64,000 nt of DNA from Natranaerovirga pectinivora (GTDB lineage Bacteria > Bacillota > Clostridia > Lachnospirales > DSM-24629): assembly GCF_004342165.1 (NCBI RefSeq), contig NZ_SMAL01000010.1:26792-90791 (forward strand), in the 5' to 3' direction. Shown piece by piece: positions 44,878 to 54,771 of the stretch. Position 1 is the stretch's first letter, and every line of letters starts with the position of its first letter. A model generated the notes under the pieces. That model saw only the letters and a list, made by a program, of their open reading frames with translations, was not told where the DNA came from and made no database searches. A program made the position numbers and the translations under genes.

Positions 44878-45753
44878 ATGAAATTAATTACCGATTTTTT
44901 TAAAGGGGCAGTTATAGGAATTGCAAACATAATACCAGGTTTATCTGGTGGAACAATGGCTTTAATCATGGGTATATATGAACAGCTAACAGATGCTATA
45001 GGGAACTTATTAACTGATAAAGAAAAAAGAAAAGTATATTTACTATTTTTAGGAACCATTTTAATTGGGGCAGTTGCTGGTATTTTGTTATTTGCAGGTT
45101 TGTTTACTTGGTTATTATCAACCCCCATAAAGCAACAACATACATATTTTTTTATCACAGGTTTGATTACAGGGTCTATACCCTTTATTTTCAGACTAAA
45201 TAAAGATATGAAAATTAATGGTAATAGATTATTATTGATGCTGTTAGGGTTATGTATTGTTATATTTTTTAGTTTATTTGCTGATAAGGAAAATGTTGTT
45301 TATTTTCCAGAGATTAGAAGGACCATACTAGGTTTCATTAATATTACAGACTTTCATTTAGGATATAATTTGTGGTTAATAGTTTGTGGGATAATAACTG
45401 CCGTTTCAATGGTCTTACCTGGTGTTTCTGGATCTGCTTTATTGGTTAGTTTGGGAGAATATAGTAATATATTATCCATCGTAGATAGAATGTTAGTCAT
45501 TCCAGGGGCCTTTTTTGGAATAGGTGTTGTATTTGGTATTGTGTTATGTGCTAAAGTTGTAAGTATATTATTAAAAAAATATACCATTCAAACTTATTTT
45601 TTCATTATAGGCTTGATGTTGGCTTCCATATATCAAATTTGGTTAGAATTACAAGAGTCAATTAATCTCACGCCACATGTACTAATTGTAAGTATTATCT
45701 TAGGGTACATAGGCTTTTTAGTGGCTTATTATACAAGTAAAATAAACAATTAA
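44878..45753 (+). CDS. DUF368 membrane protein (PopT-type polyprenyl-phosphate carrier)
   Basis: 291 aa, about eight helices. MKLITDFFKGAVIGIANIIP then GLSGGTMALIMGIYEQ is the DUF368 signature, with the inverted second-half counterpart MVLPGVSGSALLVSLGEY. DUF368 proteins (PopT) have been shown to recycle undecaprenyl phosphate across the membrane for wall polymer synthesis. GAGGTG precedes the ATG. Confidence 0.92.
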   Translation: MKLITDFFKGAVIGIANIIPGLSGGTMALIMGIYEQLTDAIGNLLTDKEKRKVYLLFLGTILIGAVAGILLFAGLFTWLLSTPIKQQHTYFFITGLITGSIPFIFRLNKDMKINGNRLLLMLLGLCIVIFFSLFADKENVVYFPEIRRTILGFINITDFHLGYNLWLIVCGIITAVSMVLPGVSGSALLVSLGEYSNILSIVDRMLVIPGAFFGIGVVFGIVLCAKVVSILLKKYTIQTYFFIIGLMLASIYQIWLELQESINLTPHVLIVSIILGYIGFLVAYYTSKINN

Positions 45754-45779
45754 AAAGAAGCACCTATGTGCTTCTTTTT
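45752..45779. terminator. bidirectional terminator
   Basis: AAAAAGAAGCAC-CTAT-GTGCTTCTTTTT, 12-bp perfect stem between convergent genes. Confidence 0.9.
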
Positions 45780-45789
45780 GCTGTTATGA

Positions 45790-46053
45790 TTAGTCAGATA
45801 AGGCAGAGTCAAATACTTTTGTAATGATTTCTTTAGTTGCCACGCCTTCATGTACTTTAATGTCATCTACATAGTAAGTTGGAACATAGTAGTAATCATA
45901 ATCATTGGCAACATCAGGTTGCAATTTTTCATCAATGATAGTGATTTCTAATTGTTCGTATTCTTTTTTTGTTTTCTTTACTTGTTCCATCCATTGTAGG
46001 GCCTCTTTGCAGTAAGGGCAAGCTTCTAATTTGAACATAAGTATAGGTTTCAT
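45790..46053 (-). CDS. glutaredoxin/thioredoxin-fold protein
   Basis: 87 aa. Redox motif CPYC (Cys12, Cys15) in MFKLEACPYCKEAL, and the cis-Pro region YVPTYYVDDIKVHEG. Thiol-disulfide exchange is expected; partner unknown. AGGTGG precedes the ATG at 46053. Monocistronic. Confidence 0.9.
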   Translation of the reverse strand: MKPILMFKLEACPYCKEALQWMEQVKKTKKEYEQLEITIIDEKLQPDVANDYDYYYVPTYYVDDIKVHEGVATKEIITKVFDSALSD

Positions 46054-46130
46054 TTTATCGCCACCTTTTTTTTAATTGTTATTAGTATAGTATATCATAA
46101 GAATAATTTATTACTCAGAATAAATAGAAA

Positions 46131-47177
46131 TTAAGGTTGTATAAATTTAATACAAACAGGTGATGGTATGTTTATGGGTTTAGATGGTTCATATAAAACA
46201 CCTGTATCTTTATTAATTCTAAAGGATAATAGGGTGTTTGAGTTTTGATTACCTACTATTATTAAATTGCCAGAAGGATCAATGCTAAAATCTCTAGGAT
46301 AATCCCCTTGGGTATGGGTATGAGATACAACGTCTAAAGTGCCATTTTTATTAACTGAAAATTGGACAATGCTATTATGACCTCGGTTTGAAGCATATAA
46401 AAACCTTCCATCTTGTGAGAAATGAATGGCACTTCCTAAATTACTTCCTGAAAAATCATTAGGCAAGGTAGAGATATACTGTAAAACTTCAAAGGTATTG
46501 GTTTCTTGGGAAAAGGCCATAACTATAATCTCAGAAGTAAGTTCAGCTAATACATATGCGAATTTGTTATTTGGGTGAAAAATCATATGCCTTGGTCCAG
46601 AGCCAGGGTTTAAAGTAATAGTCCTTTGTGGGTCTTCAGCTAAACGTCCATTATTAAATTCATAAACAACAATTTTATCAGTGCCTAAATCAACAGCATA
46701 AAGGTATTTTTCATCAGGGCTCATAGAAACATGATGGACATGAGGTTGTTCTTGCCTAGATTCATTAGGACCATTGCCTTGGTGTTTTATTTCACAAATT
46801 TGATCTTTTATAATGCCAGAAGAATCTAATGTATAAACATTGACAGTACCTTTTTTATAATTAGCACTTAATAAATAGTCACCATTTTTAGTGGTATTTA
46901 TATGGCTAGGTGATGGACTGTCACTAATATTAGCGTTTAAAAATTCTAATTCATAATGATCATTAATTCTATAAGCACACACGCCACCTTGCTGATCCAA
47001 AGAACAAATAGAATATAGAAAATTATCGTTAAAGATGTTTATATATGGAGGATGATCTAGGGTAGCAGCTAATGATGGGTCTGAAATCATACCATTTTCA
47101 ATGTTTAATTTTACTTTATATATTCCTTTGCTACCAGTATCTGTATAAGTACCTATAAATGCAATTGCTTCATTCAT
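46131..47177 (-). CDS. lactonase-fold beta-propeller protein (YkgB/6-phosphogluconolactonase type)
   Basis: 348 aa seven-bladed propeller. AFIGTYTDTGSKGIYKV start, QPHVHHVSMSPDEKYLYAVDLG, GSGPRHMIFHPNNKFAYVLAEL, SAIHFSQDGRFLYASNRGHNSI and YPRDFSIDPSGNLIIVGNQ are the recurring HxxxxPDGxxxYVxxL blades of the lactonase family. Members hydrolyse 6-phosphogluconolactone or related lactones; specificity here is unproven. Confidence 0.9.
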   Translation of the reverse strand: MNEAIAFIGTYTDTGSKGIYKVKLNIENGMISDPSLAATLDHPPYINIFNDNFLYSICSLDQQGGVCAYRINDHYELEFLNANISDSPSPSHINTTKNGDYLLSANYKKGTVNVYTLDSSGIIKDQICEIKHQGNGPNESRQEQPHVHHVSMSPDEKYLYAVDLGTDKIVVYEFNNGRLAEDPQRTITLNPGSGPRHMIFHPNNKFAYVLAELTSEIIVMAFSQETNTFEVLQYISTLPNDFSGSNLGSAIHFSQDGRFLYASNRGHNSIVQFSVNKNGTLDVVSHTHTQGDYPRDFSIDPSGNLIIVGNQNSNTLLSFRINKDTGVLYEPSKPINIPSPVCIKFIQP

Positions 47178-47413
47178 CTTATAAACTCCTTTCCTTTTCC
47201 TTTTATAAATTATAACATAGTTACAATTTTATTGGAGGGGGAATCTTTTTTTACTTAAAAATTTAATTAACAAACATTATTAATAAGTAAAAAATGGCAT
47301 AAAAGAATTAATGTTTACAAAGGGCTATTTTAATAGTAAAATAGTACCAAGAGAGAGATGGTGTCGGATAAATAAGATTCATAATAAATATAGCGTTCAG
47401 CGGGAGGAAACAT

Positions 47414-49405
47414 ATGAAAAGTATTAAAACAAAACTTATAGGGTATTTTTCGGTATTGATTTTACTTGTATCTATAGTATTTGGAATTCTAGGAATGTAT
47501 ACTATTAGCAAATCTGTAGAAGAGGAAGCAAAGAAAGCCCTTAGCCTTTTAGCCGAAGAAGGTAGTAAAATCGTTAGTAGTCAGCTTGGTACATACAAAG
47601 CAGTTTTAGAGACAGTGGCAAGAAGAGATGACATTGTTTCAATGGATTGGGAATTACAAAAAGAAGCCTTGACTAGAGAATTTAATAGACAATCCCATTT
47701 TTTAACCTTTGGGGTAGTTTATCCTGATGGAACAACCAGATACTATGATGGAGATACAGCTCAGTTAGGCGATCGAGATTATGTAAAACGTGCCTTTAAT
47801 GGAGAATCTAATGTATCTAATGTGTTAATCAGCCGAGTAACCAATGAGCCCGTGGTAATGATTGCTGTTCCTATTCTGGATCATAATAGAGTTGTAGGGG
47901 TTCTAATTGCTAGAGGTGATGGTAATTTTCTTAGTCATATAACAAGTGAAATGGGATTTGGAGAATTAGGATATGCTTATATCATTGATGACAATGGGAC
48001 TATAATGGCTCATCCTGAAAGAAATAATGTCCTCAATCAATTTAATCCAATAAAGGAAGTTGAAGAAAATATAGAGTACACAGTTTTAGCAAATGAATTT
48101 GAGAAAATGGTGTCTGAAAAAAATGGTATAAGTGAGTATTCCTTTGAAGACCAAGACGTATATATTGGGTTTACAGAGATAGAAGGTAGTAGATGGATAA
48201 TGGTTATAGCAGCCAATCAAAATGAAGTATTGAATCAACTGCCTGTGTTACAACGAAATATTATATTAATTTCTATTATTATATTAATTGTGAGTATTAT
48301 TATTTGTATTGTAATTGGAAATTCAATTACAAAGCCAATTGTGGGGGTTACAAAATATGCACAAAAAATAGCAGACTTAGATATTTCTGAAGCTATTACT
48401 GAAAATATAGTTAATAGAAAAGATGAAATTGGAACTTTAGGAAAAGCATTCCAGTCTGTTACGAATAATTTGTCTGATTTTATAAAACAAGTAGTAGAAA
48501 ATGCACAACAGTTAGCGGCTGCCTCACAAGAGTTAACAGCAACAAGTCAGCAGTCAGCAGAATCAGCAGAAGAAGTTGCAAAAACAATAGAGGAAATTGC
48601 GGATGGGGCTTCAGAACAAGCAAAAGATACTGAAAAAGGCGCAGATAGCATTAGTGAGTTAGGTGAATTGATTGAAAAAGATATAAATAATATTAGAAAG
48701 CTTAATGAGTCAACAACTCAAGTGACTAAGTTAAAAGACGAAGGTTTGAGTACTATAAAAGAACTGATTGAAAAAACAGCAATTAATAAAAAGTCCTCAA
48801 GAGAAGTATATGGCATGATTATAAACACAAATGAAAGTGCAGAAAAAATAGAAATGGCTAGTAAAATGATTAGAAATATTGCAGAGCAAACTAATTTACT
48901 AGCACTAAATGCGGCAATTGAAGCAGCAAGGGCAGGGGAATCAGGAAGAGGATTTGCAGTAGTAGCTGATGAAATTAGAAAGCTGGCGGAACAATCTAAT
49001 GATTTTACATCGGATATAGAGGAAGCAATTAAAGATTTAACCACTAAGACCCATCATGCTGTAGGTACAATGGGAGAAGTTGAAAAAAATGTGGAAATTC
49101 AGGCAGAGAGCGTTAGTATAACTACAGAAAAATTTGAAGGCATTTCTAGTGCACTTGAAGAGATGAAAAATATTATAAATTTAGTTAACGAATCAGGTAA
49201 GGACATGGATAATAAAAAGAATGATATAATCAATATCATACAAAATTTATCTGCAATATCTGAAGAAAATGCAGCTGGGACACAAGAAGTGGCAGCTTCT
49301 GTAGAAGAACAAACAGCAGCAATGGATCAGATTGCAAGCTCAAGTGAAGAGTTGGCCAGGCTTGCAGAAGAAATGAATAGAAGTGTTACACGATTTAAAT
49401 ATTAA
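47414..49405 (+). CDS. methyl-accepting chemotaxis protein with dCache sensor
   Basis: 663 aa. TM1 (about 8-30), extracytoplasmic double-Cache domain (about 35-275: [29 protein letters not shown], split, and [16 protein letters not shown]), TM2 (about 280-302), HAMP, then a long MCP signalling domain with tip [20 protein letters not shown] and [19 protein letters not shown]. dCache receptors commonly bind amino acids or other small ligands. GGAGGAAA precedes the ATG. Confidence 0.95.
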   Translation: MKSIKTKLIGYFSVLILLVSIVFGILGMYTISKSVEEEAKKALSLLAEEGSKIVSSQLGTYKAVLETVARRDDIVSMDWELQKEALTREFNRQSHFLTFGVVYPDGTTRYYDGDTAQLGDRDYVKRAFNGESNVSNVLISRVTNEPVVMIAVPILDHNRVVGVLIARGDGNFLSHITSEMGFGELGYAYIIDDNGTIMAHPERNNVLNQFNPIKEVEENIEYTVLANEFEKMVSEKNGISEYSFEDQDVYIGFTEIEGSRWIMVIAANQNEVLNQLPVLQRNIILISIIILIVSIIICIVIGNSITKPIVGVTKYAQKIADLDISEAITENIVNRKDEIGTLGKAFQSVTNNLSDFIKQVVENAQQLAAASQELTATSQQSAESAEEVAKTIEEIADGASEQAKDTEKGADSISELGELIEKDINNIRKLNESTTQVTKLKDEGLSTIKELIEKTAINKKSSREVYGMIINTNESAEKIEMASKMIRNIAEQTNLLALNAAIEAARAGESGRGFAVVADEIRKLAEQSNDFTSDIEEAIKDLTTKTHHAVGTMGEVEKNVEIQAESVSITTEKFEGISSALEEMKNIINLVNESGKDMDNKKNDIINIIQNLSAISEENAAGTQEVAASVEEQTAAMDQIASSSEELARLAEEMNRSVTRFKY

Positions 49406-49411
49406 GTTATG

Positions 49412-49460
49412 ATGTCGTTTATGAAGTGGTTTAAGGCTCGCTTCGTAAGCGACATTTTTT
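49412..49460 (+). terminator. intrinsic terminator of the dCache MCP gene
   Basis: TGTCGTTTATGAAG pairs with CTTCGTAAGCGACA (G-T pairs allowed), followed by T6. The following bases 49463-49495 resemble a segment at 60257-60284 (see findings). Confidence 0.75.
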
Positions 49461-49531
49461 ATGGAAAAGGATTCTTTCCTATAGAGTAAAAGAAGACAAG
49501 TTTATGTTTTTAATTTAGTACATTAAATTGA

Positions 49532-49560
49532 TTGATAAAATGACATAAAAATGGTATAAT
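49532..49560 (+). promoter_or_regulatory. sigma-A promoter of the feo operon
   Basis: TTGATA (49532-49537), 17-nt spacer, TGG-TATAAT (49555-49560). I see no convincing Fur or DtxR-type palindrome over it. Confidence 0.7.
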
Positions 49561-49604
49561 CAACCTATGAAAATGAGACCTATTATCAAAACGGAGGTAA
49601 CCAT

Positions 49605-49820
49605 ATGTCTTTGTATAAATTTAATAAAAAAGAAAATTGTATAATCGATGAATTACCAACAAATGATTTGTTATTAGCTTTAGGATTAAGAAAAGGTGTC
49701 ACTGTTTCAGTACTTACAAGACAACCTTTTGGTGGACCAATTGTTGTAAAGATGAATAATCGAAGTATCGCCATAGATAAAAATGTTGCGGAGCAAATTA
49801 TGGCAAGGTTGGTGAGCTAG
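49605..49820 (+). CDS. feoA: FeoA family protein
   Basis: 71 aa SH3-like protein assisting FeoB in ferrous iron uptake. IIDELPTNDLLLALGLRKGV, VSVLTRQPFGGPIVVKMNNRSIAI and the terminal AEQIMARL follow the FeoA pattern. GGAGGTAACC precedes the ATG. Its stop directly abuts the feoB start codon. Confidence 0.92.
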   Translation: MSLYKFNKKENCIIDELPTNDLLLALGLRKGVTVSVLTRQPFGGPIVVKMNNRSIAIDKNVAEQIMARLVS

Positions 49821-51575
49821 TTGAAAAAGTGTCATCAAATAGAAGAAAAGAACGTAGACTCAAAAAATGCTATCCTACTTATGGGGAATCCTAATGTAGG
49901 AAAAAGTGTTATTTTTTCTAAGTTAACAGGAATGAATGTTATTTCTGCTAATTATACTGGAACAACGGTTACATTTACAAAAGGTGATTTTACATATAAA
50001 AATGAGAAAATAAGTCTTATTGATGTCCCAGGAACATATACTCTTGAAGCAACCTCACCAGCTGAAGAAGTGGCTGTTGATATGTTAAAACAAGGGGCTG
50101 GGGCTATTATTTGTGTTCTTGATGCTACAAATCTAGAAAGAAATTTAAATCTAGCCTTTCAGTTAAAAGAGTATAATATGCCAATAGTGTATTCTCTTAA
50201 CTTAATGGACGTGGCTGAAAGACAGGGAATAACAATTGATATTGACGGGTTATCTAAAGCCTTAGGGGCGCCTGTTATTGAGACGGTTGCAACCCATAAT
50301 AAAGGTCTAAAAAAAGTTTTAGATGAGGCGGTTAAAGCCTTTAAAGCACAAGAAGAGATTCAGATTGAGGTTTTATCAAAAGAAGAACGATGGAAAAAAG
50401 TTGGAGAGATTTGTGAAAAAGTTCAAACCATTGAATATCGTGAGCCGAAATTTATTGACAAATTAGGGGATTGGACAATGCAACCTTTTCCTGGTATTCC
50501 TATTGCTATAGTTGTTTTAGCATTAGTATTAGGAATAGTAGTAGGTGGGGGTAAAGCATTAAGATCTTTGGTCTTACTTCCAATCATAAATGAAGGTATT
50601 GTTCCTATAATTACTGATTTAGTAAGTCGAATTATTCCTGAAGGTGTATTTTTAAAGTTATTAGTAGGAGATTTTGGTGTTTTAGTAAAAGGTATTGAAT
50701 GGCCTTTTGCTCTTATATTGCCTTATGTACTTTTGTTTTACATAGTACTTTCCTTTTTAGAGGATAGTGGGTATTTACCAAGACTTGGCGTATTGGTAGA
50801 TGGTATTTTAAGAAAGTTAGGATTGCCTGGGGGTAATATTGTACCCTTTATTATGGGTTATGGATGTGCTGTCCCAGCTATATTAGGTACAAGAGCGTCT
50901 TCAAGCTATAAAGAGCGATTGATATTAACATCTTTAGTGTCTTTAGCAGTTCCTTGTACGGCACAAACAGGGGCATTTTTCTCCCTATTAGGTGATAGGT
51001 CGGTTTTTGTTTTAATTTTTGTATATATGATTTCTTTTGTTGCAATTGTAGTAGTGGGTGTAGCCCTTAATAAGATGCTACCAGGAAAAAGTGCGCCTAT
51101 GCTACTTGAGATTCCAAACTTATTAATGCCAAGTAAAGGAACACTTTTTAAAAAAATATGGATTAGATTAAAACACTTTTTAGTGGAAGCAGAAGTGCCT
51201 ATGATGATAGGGATCCTTCTAGCAGCATTAATTTTTGAGACCGGATTTATAAATGTGATTGGTACGGCATTAGAACCATTAGTGGTTGGATGGTTAGGGT
51301 TGCCAAAAGAAGCAAGTATCTCATTGTTGCTTGGAATTATACGAAGAGAATTAGCTGTTATGCCTCTTTTAGATATGGACTTATCTATTATTCAAGTTAT
51401 GGTTGGCTCAGTAGTGGCATTATTCTATATTCCTTGTTTGTCTGTTTTTATAGTGTTAGTAAAAGAATTCAAATTAAAAGTAGCATTAATACTTTCAGGA
51501 ACAACAATTGCTTTTGCCTTATTCTTTGGAGGAATAGTAAATCAGGTTGCAACTTTTATAAGTAACTTATTCTAG
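49821..51575 (+). CDS. feoB: FeoB ferrous iron transporter, short form
   Basis: 584 aa, shorter than the usual 650-770. G domain: GNPNVGKS (22-29), TGTTVT, DVPGTY and NLMD; then the membrane part with GYGCAVPAILGTRAS, VPCTAQTGAF and LGIIRRELAVMPL. The reduced size reflects a compact region between the G domain and the pore and no C-terminal extension. TTG start at 49821, immediately after the feoA stop, implies coupled translation. Confidence 0.93.
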   Translation: MKKCHQIEEKNVDSKNAILLMGNPNVGKSVIFSKLTGMNVISANYTGTTVTFTKGDFTYKNEKISLIDVPGTYTLEATSPAEEVAVDMLKQGAGAIICVLDATNLERNLNLAFQLKEYNMPIVYSLNLMDVAERQGITIDIDGLSKALGAPVIETVATHNKGLKKVLDEAVKAFKAQEEIQIEVLSKEERWKKVGEICEKVQTIEYREPKFIDKLGDWTMQPFPGIPIAIVVLALVLGIVVGGGKALRSLVLLPIINEGIVPIITDLVSRIIPEGVFLKLLVGDFGVLVKGIEWPFALILPYVLLFYIVLSFLEDSGYLPRLGVLVDGILRKLGLPGGNIVPFIMGYGCAVPAILGTRASSSYKERLILTSLVSLAVPCTAQTGAFFSLLGDRSVFVLIFVYMISFVAIVVVGVALNKMLPGKSAPMLLEIPNLLMPSKGTLFKKIWIRLKHFLVEAEVPMMIGILLAALIFETGFINVIGTALEPLVVGWLGLPKEASISLLLGIIRRELAVMPLLDMDLSIIQVMVGSVVALFYIPCLSVFIVLVKEFKLKVALILSGTTIAFALFFGGIVNQVATFISNLF

Positions 51576-51588
51576 GCAGGTGAGAAGA

Positions 51589-52146
51589 ATGAATGTCATT
51601 GGATATATTACAAAGAAAATAGAGGGTTTTGTATCAAGAAATTGCATTGGAATGTGTTGGGTTGAGAAATATTATGCTCAACTGGTTAAAAATGAAATAA
51701 GCCTAGGGGATATTACCGCTGAAGACAGAGTAATGTGTATCGGTGGTGGACCTGTTCCTTGTACGGCAATAGGAATTGCAAGGGAAACAGGTGCAAAAGT
51801 AGCTGTAGTTGATAATGATCCAATGGCTGTAAAACTGGCATCAGAATTAATTAAAAGGTTAAATTTAAAAGATAGAATTGAAGTCATTGAAGCCAATGGA
51901 CAAAATTTAATGCCTAATGAATTTACCGTTATACATATTGCAAAACAAGTATGCCCAAGAGAAGAAGTCTTAAAATATATGTGGAACAATGTTTCAGAAG
52001 GAACAAGGATTTTAGTAAGAAATCCTCAAAAGGGTCTTAAGTTCTTATATGAAAATAGATGCAGTAGAAAAATTAAAAATGAAAAAGCAGATGAATTTTT
52101 AACGGAAGAAGAAATGATAAATGGAACATTGCTGTTTGTTAGATAG
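51589..52146 (+). CDS. nicotianamine-synthase-like SAM-binding protein
   Basis: 185 aa. Rossmann methyltransferase-like core: VMCIGGGPVPCTAIGIARETGAKV (split; glycine-rich SAM loop), VVDNDPMAVKLA, RIEVIEANGQNL, VIHIAKQVCPREEVL. This resembles the C-terminal catalytic half of nicotianamine synthase-type enzymes, which condense aminopropyl groups from SAM, but it lacks their N-terminal helical half (archaeal members are about 270 aa). An ordinary methyltransferase cannot be excluded. It is 13 nt after feoB in the same operon, which suggests metal chelation or handling. Confidence 0.72.
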   Translation: MNVIGYITKKIEGFVSRNCIGMCWVEKYYAQLVKNEISLGDITAEDRVMCIGGGPVPCTAIGIARETGAKVAVVDNDPMAVKLASELIKRLNLKDRIEVIEANGQNLMPNEFTVIHIAKQVCPREEVLKYMWNNVSEGTRILVRNPQKGLKFLYENRCSRKIKNEKADEFLTEEEMINGTLLFVR

Positions 52147-52175
52147 ATAATACCTTTGTTGAAAGGGCGTATATA

Positions 52176-53168
52176 ATGAAAAAAATGAAAAAGAGGATGC
52201 TTTCAATAATAGGAATAATATTAGTAAGTAGCTTATTATTTTTATCAGATTTAGAGGTTGTTTGGCAAACAATATTAGGTATTGGTATAAAACATATTAT
52301 TATTTTATGTTTAATGCAAATAGTAACCATATTCCTGTTAAATCTTCAGTGGTATACAATTAGTAAGAGACTAAATGTCATTATAAGTTTTAAGGATATT
52401 TTTGACATTAATATGACGGGAACTTTTGTAGAATGTATTACCCCTGCAGTAAAAGCGGGAGGGGAATTGACAAAAGTTATAATGTTTAGTTCAAAGTTTG
52501 GCATATCTAAAGGGTGTTCTTCTGCAATTGTAGGTATTCAAAAGATTGTAAGTTTAACAAGTTTTGTACTTTTAAATTTCATAAGTTTGTTTTTATTTTT
52601 AACAGTGTATAATGCTAATGTTAATATCAGTATAATTTTATTAAGTCTAATATTTATTATTGTAATGAGTGGAAGTCTATTTATATTGGTTTTTAAAAAC
52701 AATAAGGTAGAATCATTAATATGTAAATTACCTTTTGTAAAAAACAAAGAAAAAGTTATAGGATTTTTCACCCAGTTTAGAGAATCCATAAGAACTATTA
52801 AAAAGAGAAATAGTTTTTTTATGACACAATTCATCCTTTCTATGATTATATGGATGTTTTTTGCCATAAAGGCTTTTTATATTATTAGAATGATTAACTT
52901 AGATGTGAGTTTTATAGTAGTTTCTATGATTACATATATAACCTATATGATCGGCATGTTACCTTTACTGCCTGGCGGGCTAGGGACCTTTGAAGGAAGT
53001 TTAATTATGTTACTTACACCTTTTGGAGCTTCATTAGATCAAGGTATTACAGTGGCATTAGTTTTAAGATTTGTTACTTTTTGGTTTGTGTTTCTACTTA
53101 GTGGGGCTTACTTAGGAAGTAAAGCGCTATTGAAGAAGAGAATTAAGGGGAAACTTCAATGCAATTAA
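52176..53168 (+). CDS. flippase-like / LPG-synthase TM-domain membrane protein
   Basis: 330 aa, about eight helices, UPF0104/YbhN-like family. Seen: ECITPAVKAGGELTKVIMF (conserved PxxxGGE region), GCSSAIVGIQKIVSLT and the C-terminal LLPGGLGTFEGSLIML. This is the membrane half of MprF-type proteins without the soluble lysyltransferase half. Relatives move or handle lipids. It overlaps pssA by 10 nt, consistent with a joint lipid role. Confidence 0.88.
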   Translation: MKKMKKRMLSIIGIILVSSLLFLSDLEVVWQTILGIGIKHIIILCLMQIVTIFLLNLQWYTISKRLNVIISFKDIFDINMTGTFVECITPAVKAGGELTKVIMFSSKFGISKGCSSAIVGIQKIVSLTSFVLLNFISLFLFLTVYNANVNISIILLSLIFIIVMSGSLFILVFKNNKVESLICKLPFVKNKEKVIGFFTQFRESIRTIKKRNSFFMTQFILSMIIWMFFAIKAFYIIRMINLDVSFIVVSMITYITYMIGMLPLLPGGLGTFEGSLIMLLTPFGASLDQGITVALVLRFVTFWFVFLLSGAYLGSKALLKKRIKGKLQCN

Positions 53169-53704
53169 AAAAATCAATACCTAATATCATTACATTATTC
53201 AATATATGTTTAGGTCTATTTGCTATAATGACAGTTATTTGTGAAGTTACAAATCATAAATATATAATTGCATCCACATTAATTTGTGTAGCTGCTATAG
53301 GTGATTATTTAGATGGTAAGTTAGCTAGAATTTTAAGTGCTGAAAGTGATTTAGGAAAACAATTGGATTCATTGTCTGATTTAATTTCTTTTGGAGTTGC
53401 ACCCATTATTATAGCGTTTAAGTTAAATATGTATGAAATGAGATATATGGCATTTGCTATTTTATCTTTATTTGTTTTAGCGGGAGCCTATAGATTAGCT
53501 AGATATAATATTTCCAATTTTGATGGTTGCTTTAGGGGTCTTCCAATAACCGTTGCAGGTGTTTTGATTTGCATATTTAATATAATTAATTGGTATTCTA
53601 TGGAAATAGGTAGTTACACCATTTATAACAATTATATTACAAGTGTTATTATTATTATTTTGTCTTATTTAATGGTCTCAAAAATTCCATTTAAAAAAAT
53701 TTAA
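53159..53704 (+). CDS. pssA: CDP-diacylglycerol-serine O-phosphatidyltransferase (PssA-like)
   Basis: 181 aa, about six helices. Complete CDP-alcohol phosphotransferase motif, D-x2-D-G-x2-A-R-x8-G-x3-D-x3-D, in GDYLDGKLARILS and DLGKQLDSLSD. IPNIITLFNICLGLFAI at the start is typical of bacterial PssA. Makes phosphatidylserine; psd is not in the window. Last gene of the feo operon (10-nt overlap with the upstream gene). Confidence 0.88.
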   Translation: MQLKKSIPNIITLFNICLGLFAIMTVICEVTNHKYIIASTLICVAAIGDYLDGKLARILSAESDLGKQLDSLSDLISFGVAPIIIAFKLNMYEMRYMAFAILSLFVLAGAYRLARYNISNFDGCFRGLPITVAGVLICIFNIINWYSMEIGSYTIYNNYITSVIIIILSYLMVSKIPFKKI

Positions 53705-53801
53705 TAAATACTTCTTGATTCTATACCTATTTGTATTATAAAATAGCCTTAGATGTATTTCCGATAAATGTTATTAGGATTTATCATAAAAATAAGTATA
53801 G

Positions 53802-54293
<492 letters not shown>

Positions 54294-54324
54294 GTTTAAA
54301 ATATGTTATAAGTACAAAGCTATT

Positions 54325-54351
54325 AAAAAGCACATTTATGTGCTTTTTTTA
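54325..54351 (+). terminator. intrinsic terminator of the YhcH gene
   Basis: AAAAAGCAC-ATTTAT-GTGCTTTTTTT. Confidence 0.9.
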
Positions 54352-54398
54352 TGTATTAAAATATGATCTACAAATATATTCTATTTATTGATGACTGA

Positions 54399-54560
54399 AC
54401 TTACATTTATACTCTTGCCACCACCCCATCTATGCCAATATTTATTGGAGAGTATAGTACAAAGGAGAATGGAGAGTTGGCTAATAATGTTATTGTTTTG
54501 AATACAATTATTACGATTATCATTTGCATAATATTCGTGTTGTTTGTGGGTAGTGTCTAA
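54399..54560 (+). pseudogene. C-terminal relic of an AEC-family permease
   Basis: Open frame of 53 codons after a stop at 54396: TLATTPSMPIFIGEYS, then NGELANNVIVLNTIITI and a hydrophobic end to the stop at 54558. This matches the last two helices of auxin-efflux-carrier-type permeases (P-x-[MA]-x-x-[FY] ... A-x-x-V-x-x-[ST]T). No start, no ribosome site and no upstream part. Located between the YhcH terminator and the MCP promoter. Confidence 0.6.
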
Positions 54561-54640
54561 AATACTATAAAGTCAGTGCGTATATCCCATAATCCAATTA
54601 AGTAATTTGACTTACTTAAAAGAGTTTTTGTCGAAAAAAA

Positions 54641-54670
54641 TTGACTGTTGTTTGAACTCTATGATATAAT
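54641..54670 (+). promoter_or_regulatory. sigma-A promoter of the 4HB MCP gene
   Basis: TTGACT (54641-54646), 18-nt spacer, TATAAT (54665-54670); start codon 102 nt downstream. Confidence 0.72.
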
Positions 54671-54771
54671 GCCATTTGGTTTGGTGTTGAAGCAAGTTTA
54701 TTAAGAGCTGAAAGTGGAACATTGTATCTTATCTTTCTTAGTAATCTTGTTTTTTTGTATAAGGAGGAAAA

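Noticed and set aside
47320..47400. Sigma-D (flagellar) promoter before the dCache MCP
   Set aside because: TAAA and GTCGGATAA words are present, but the -10 does not match GCCGATAA and spacing is poor.
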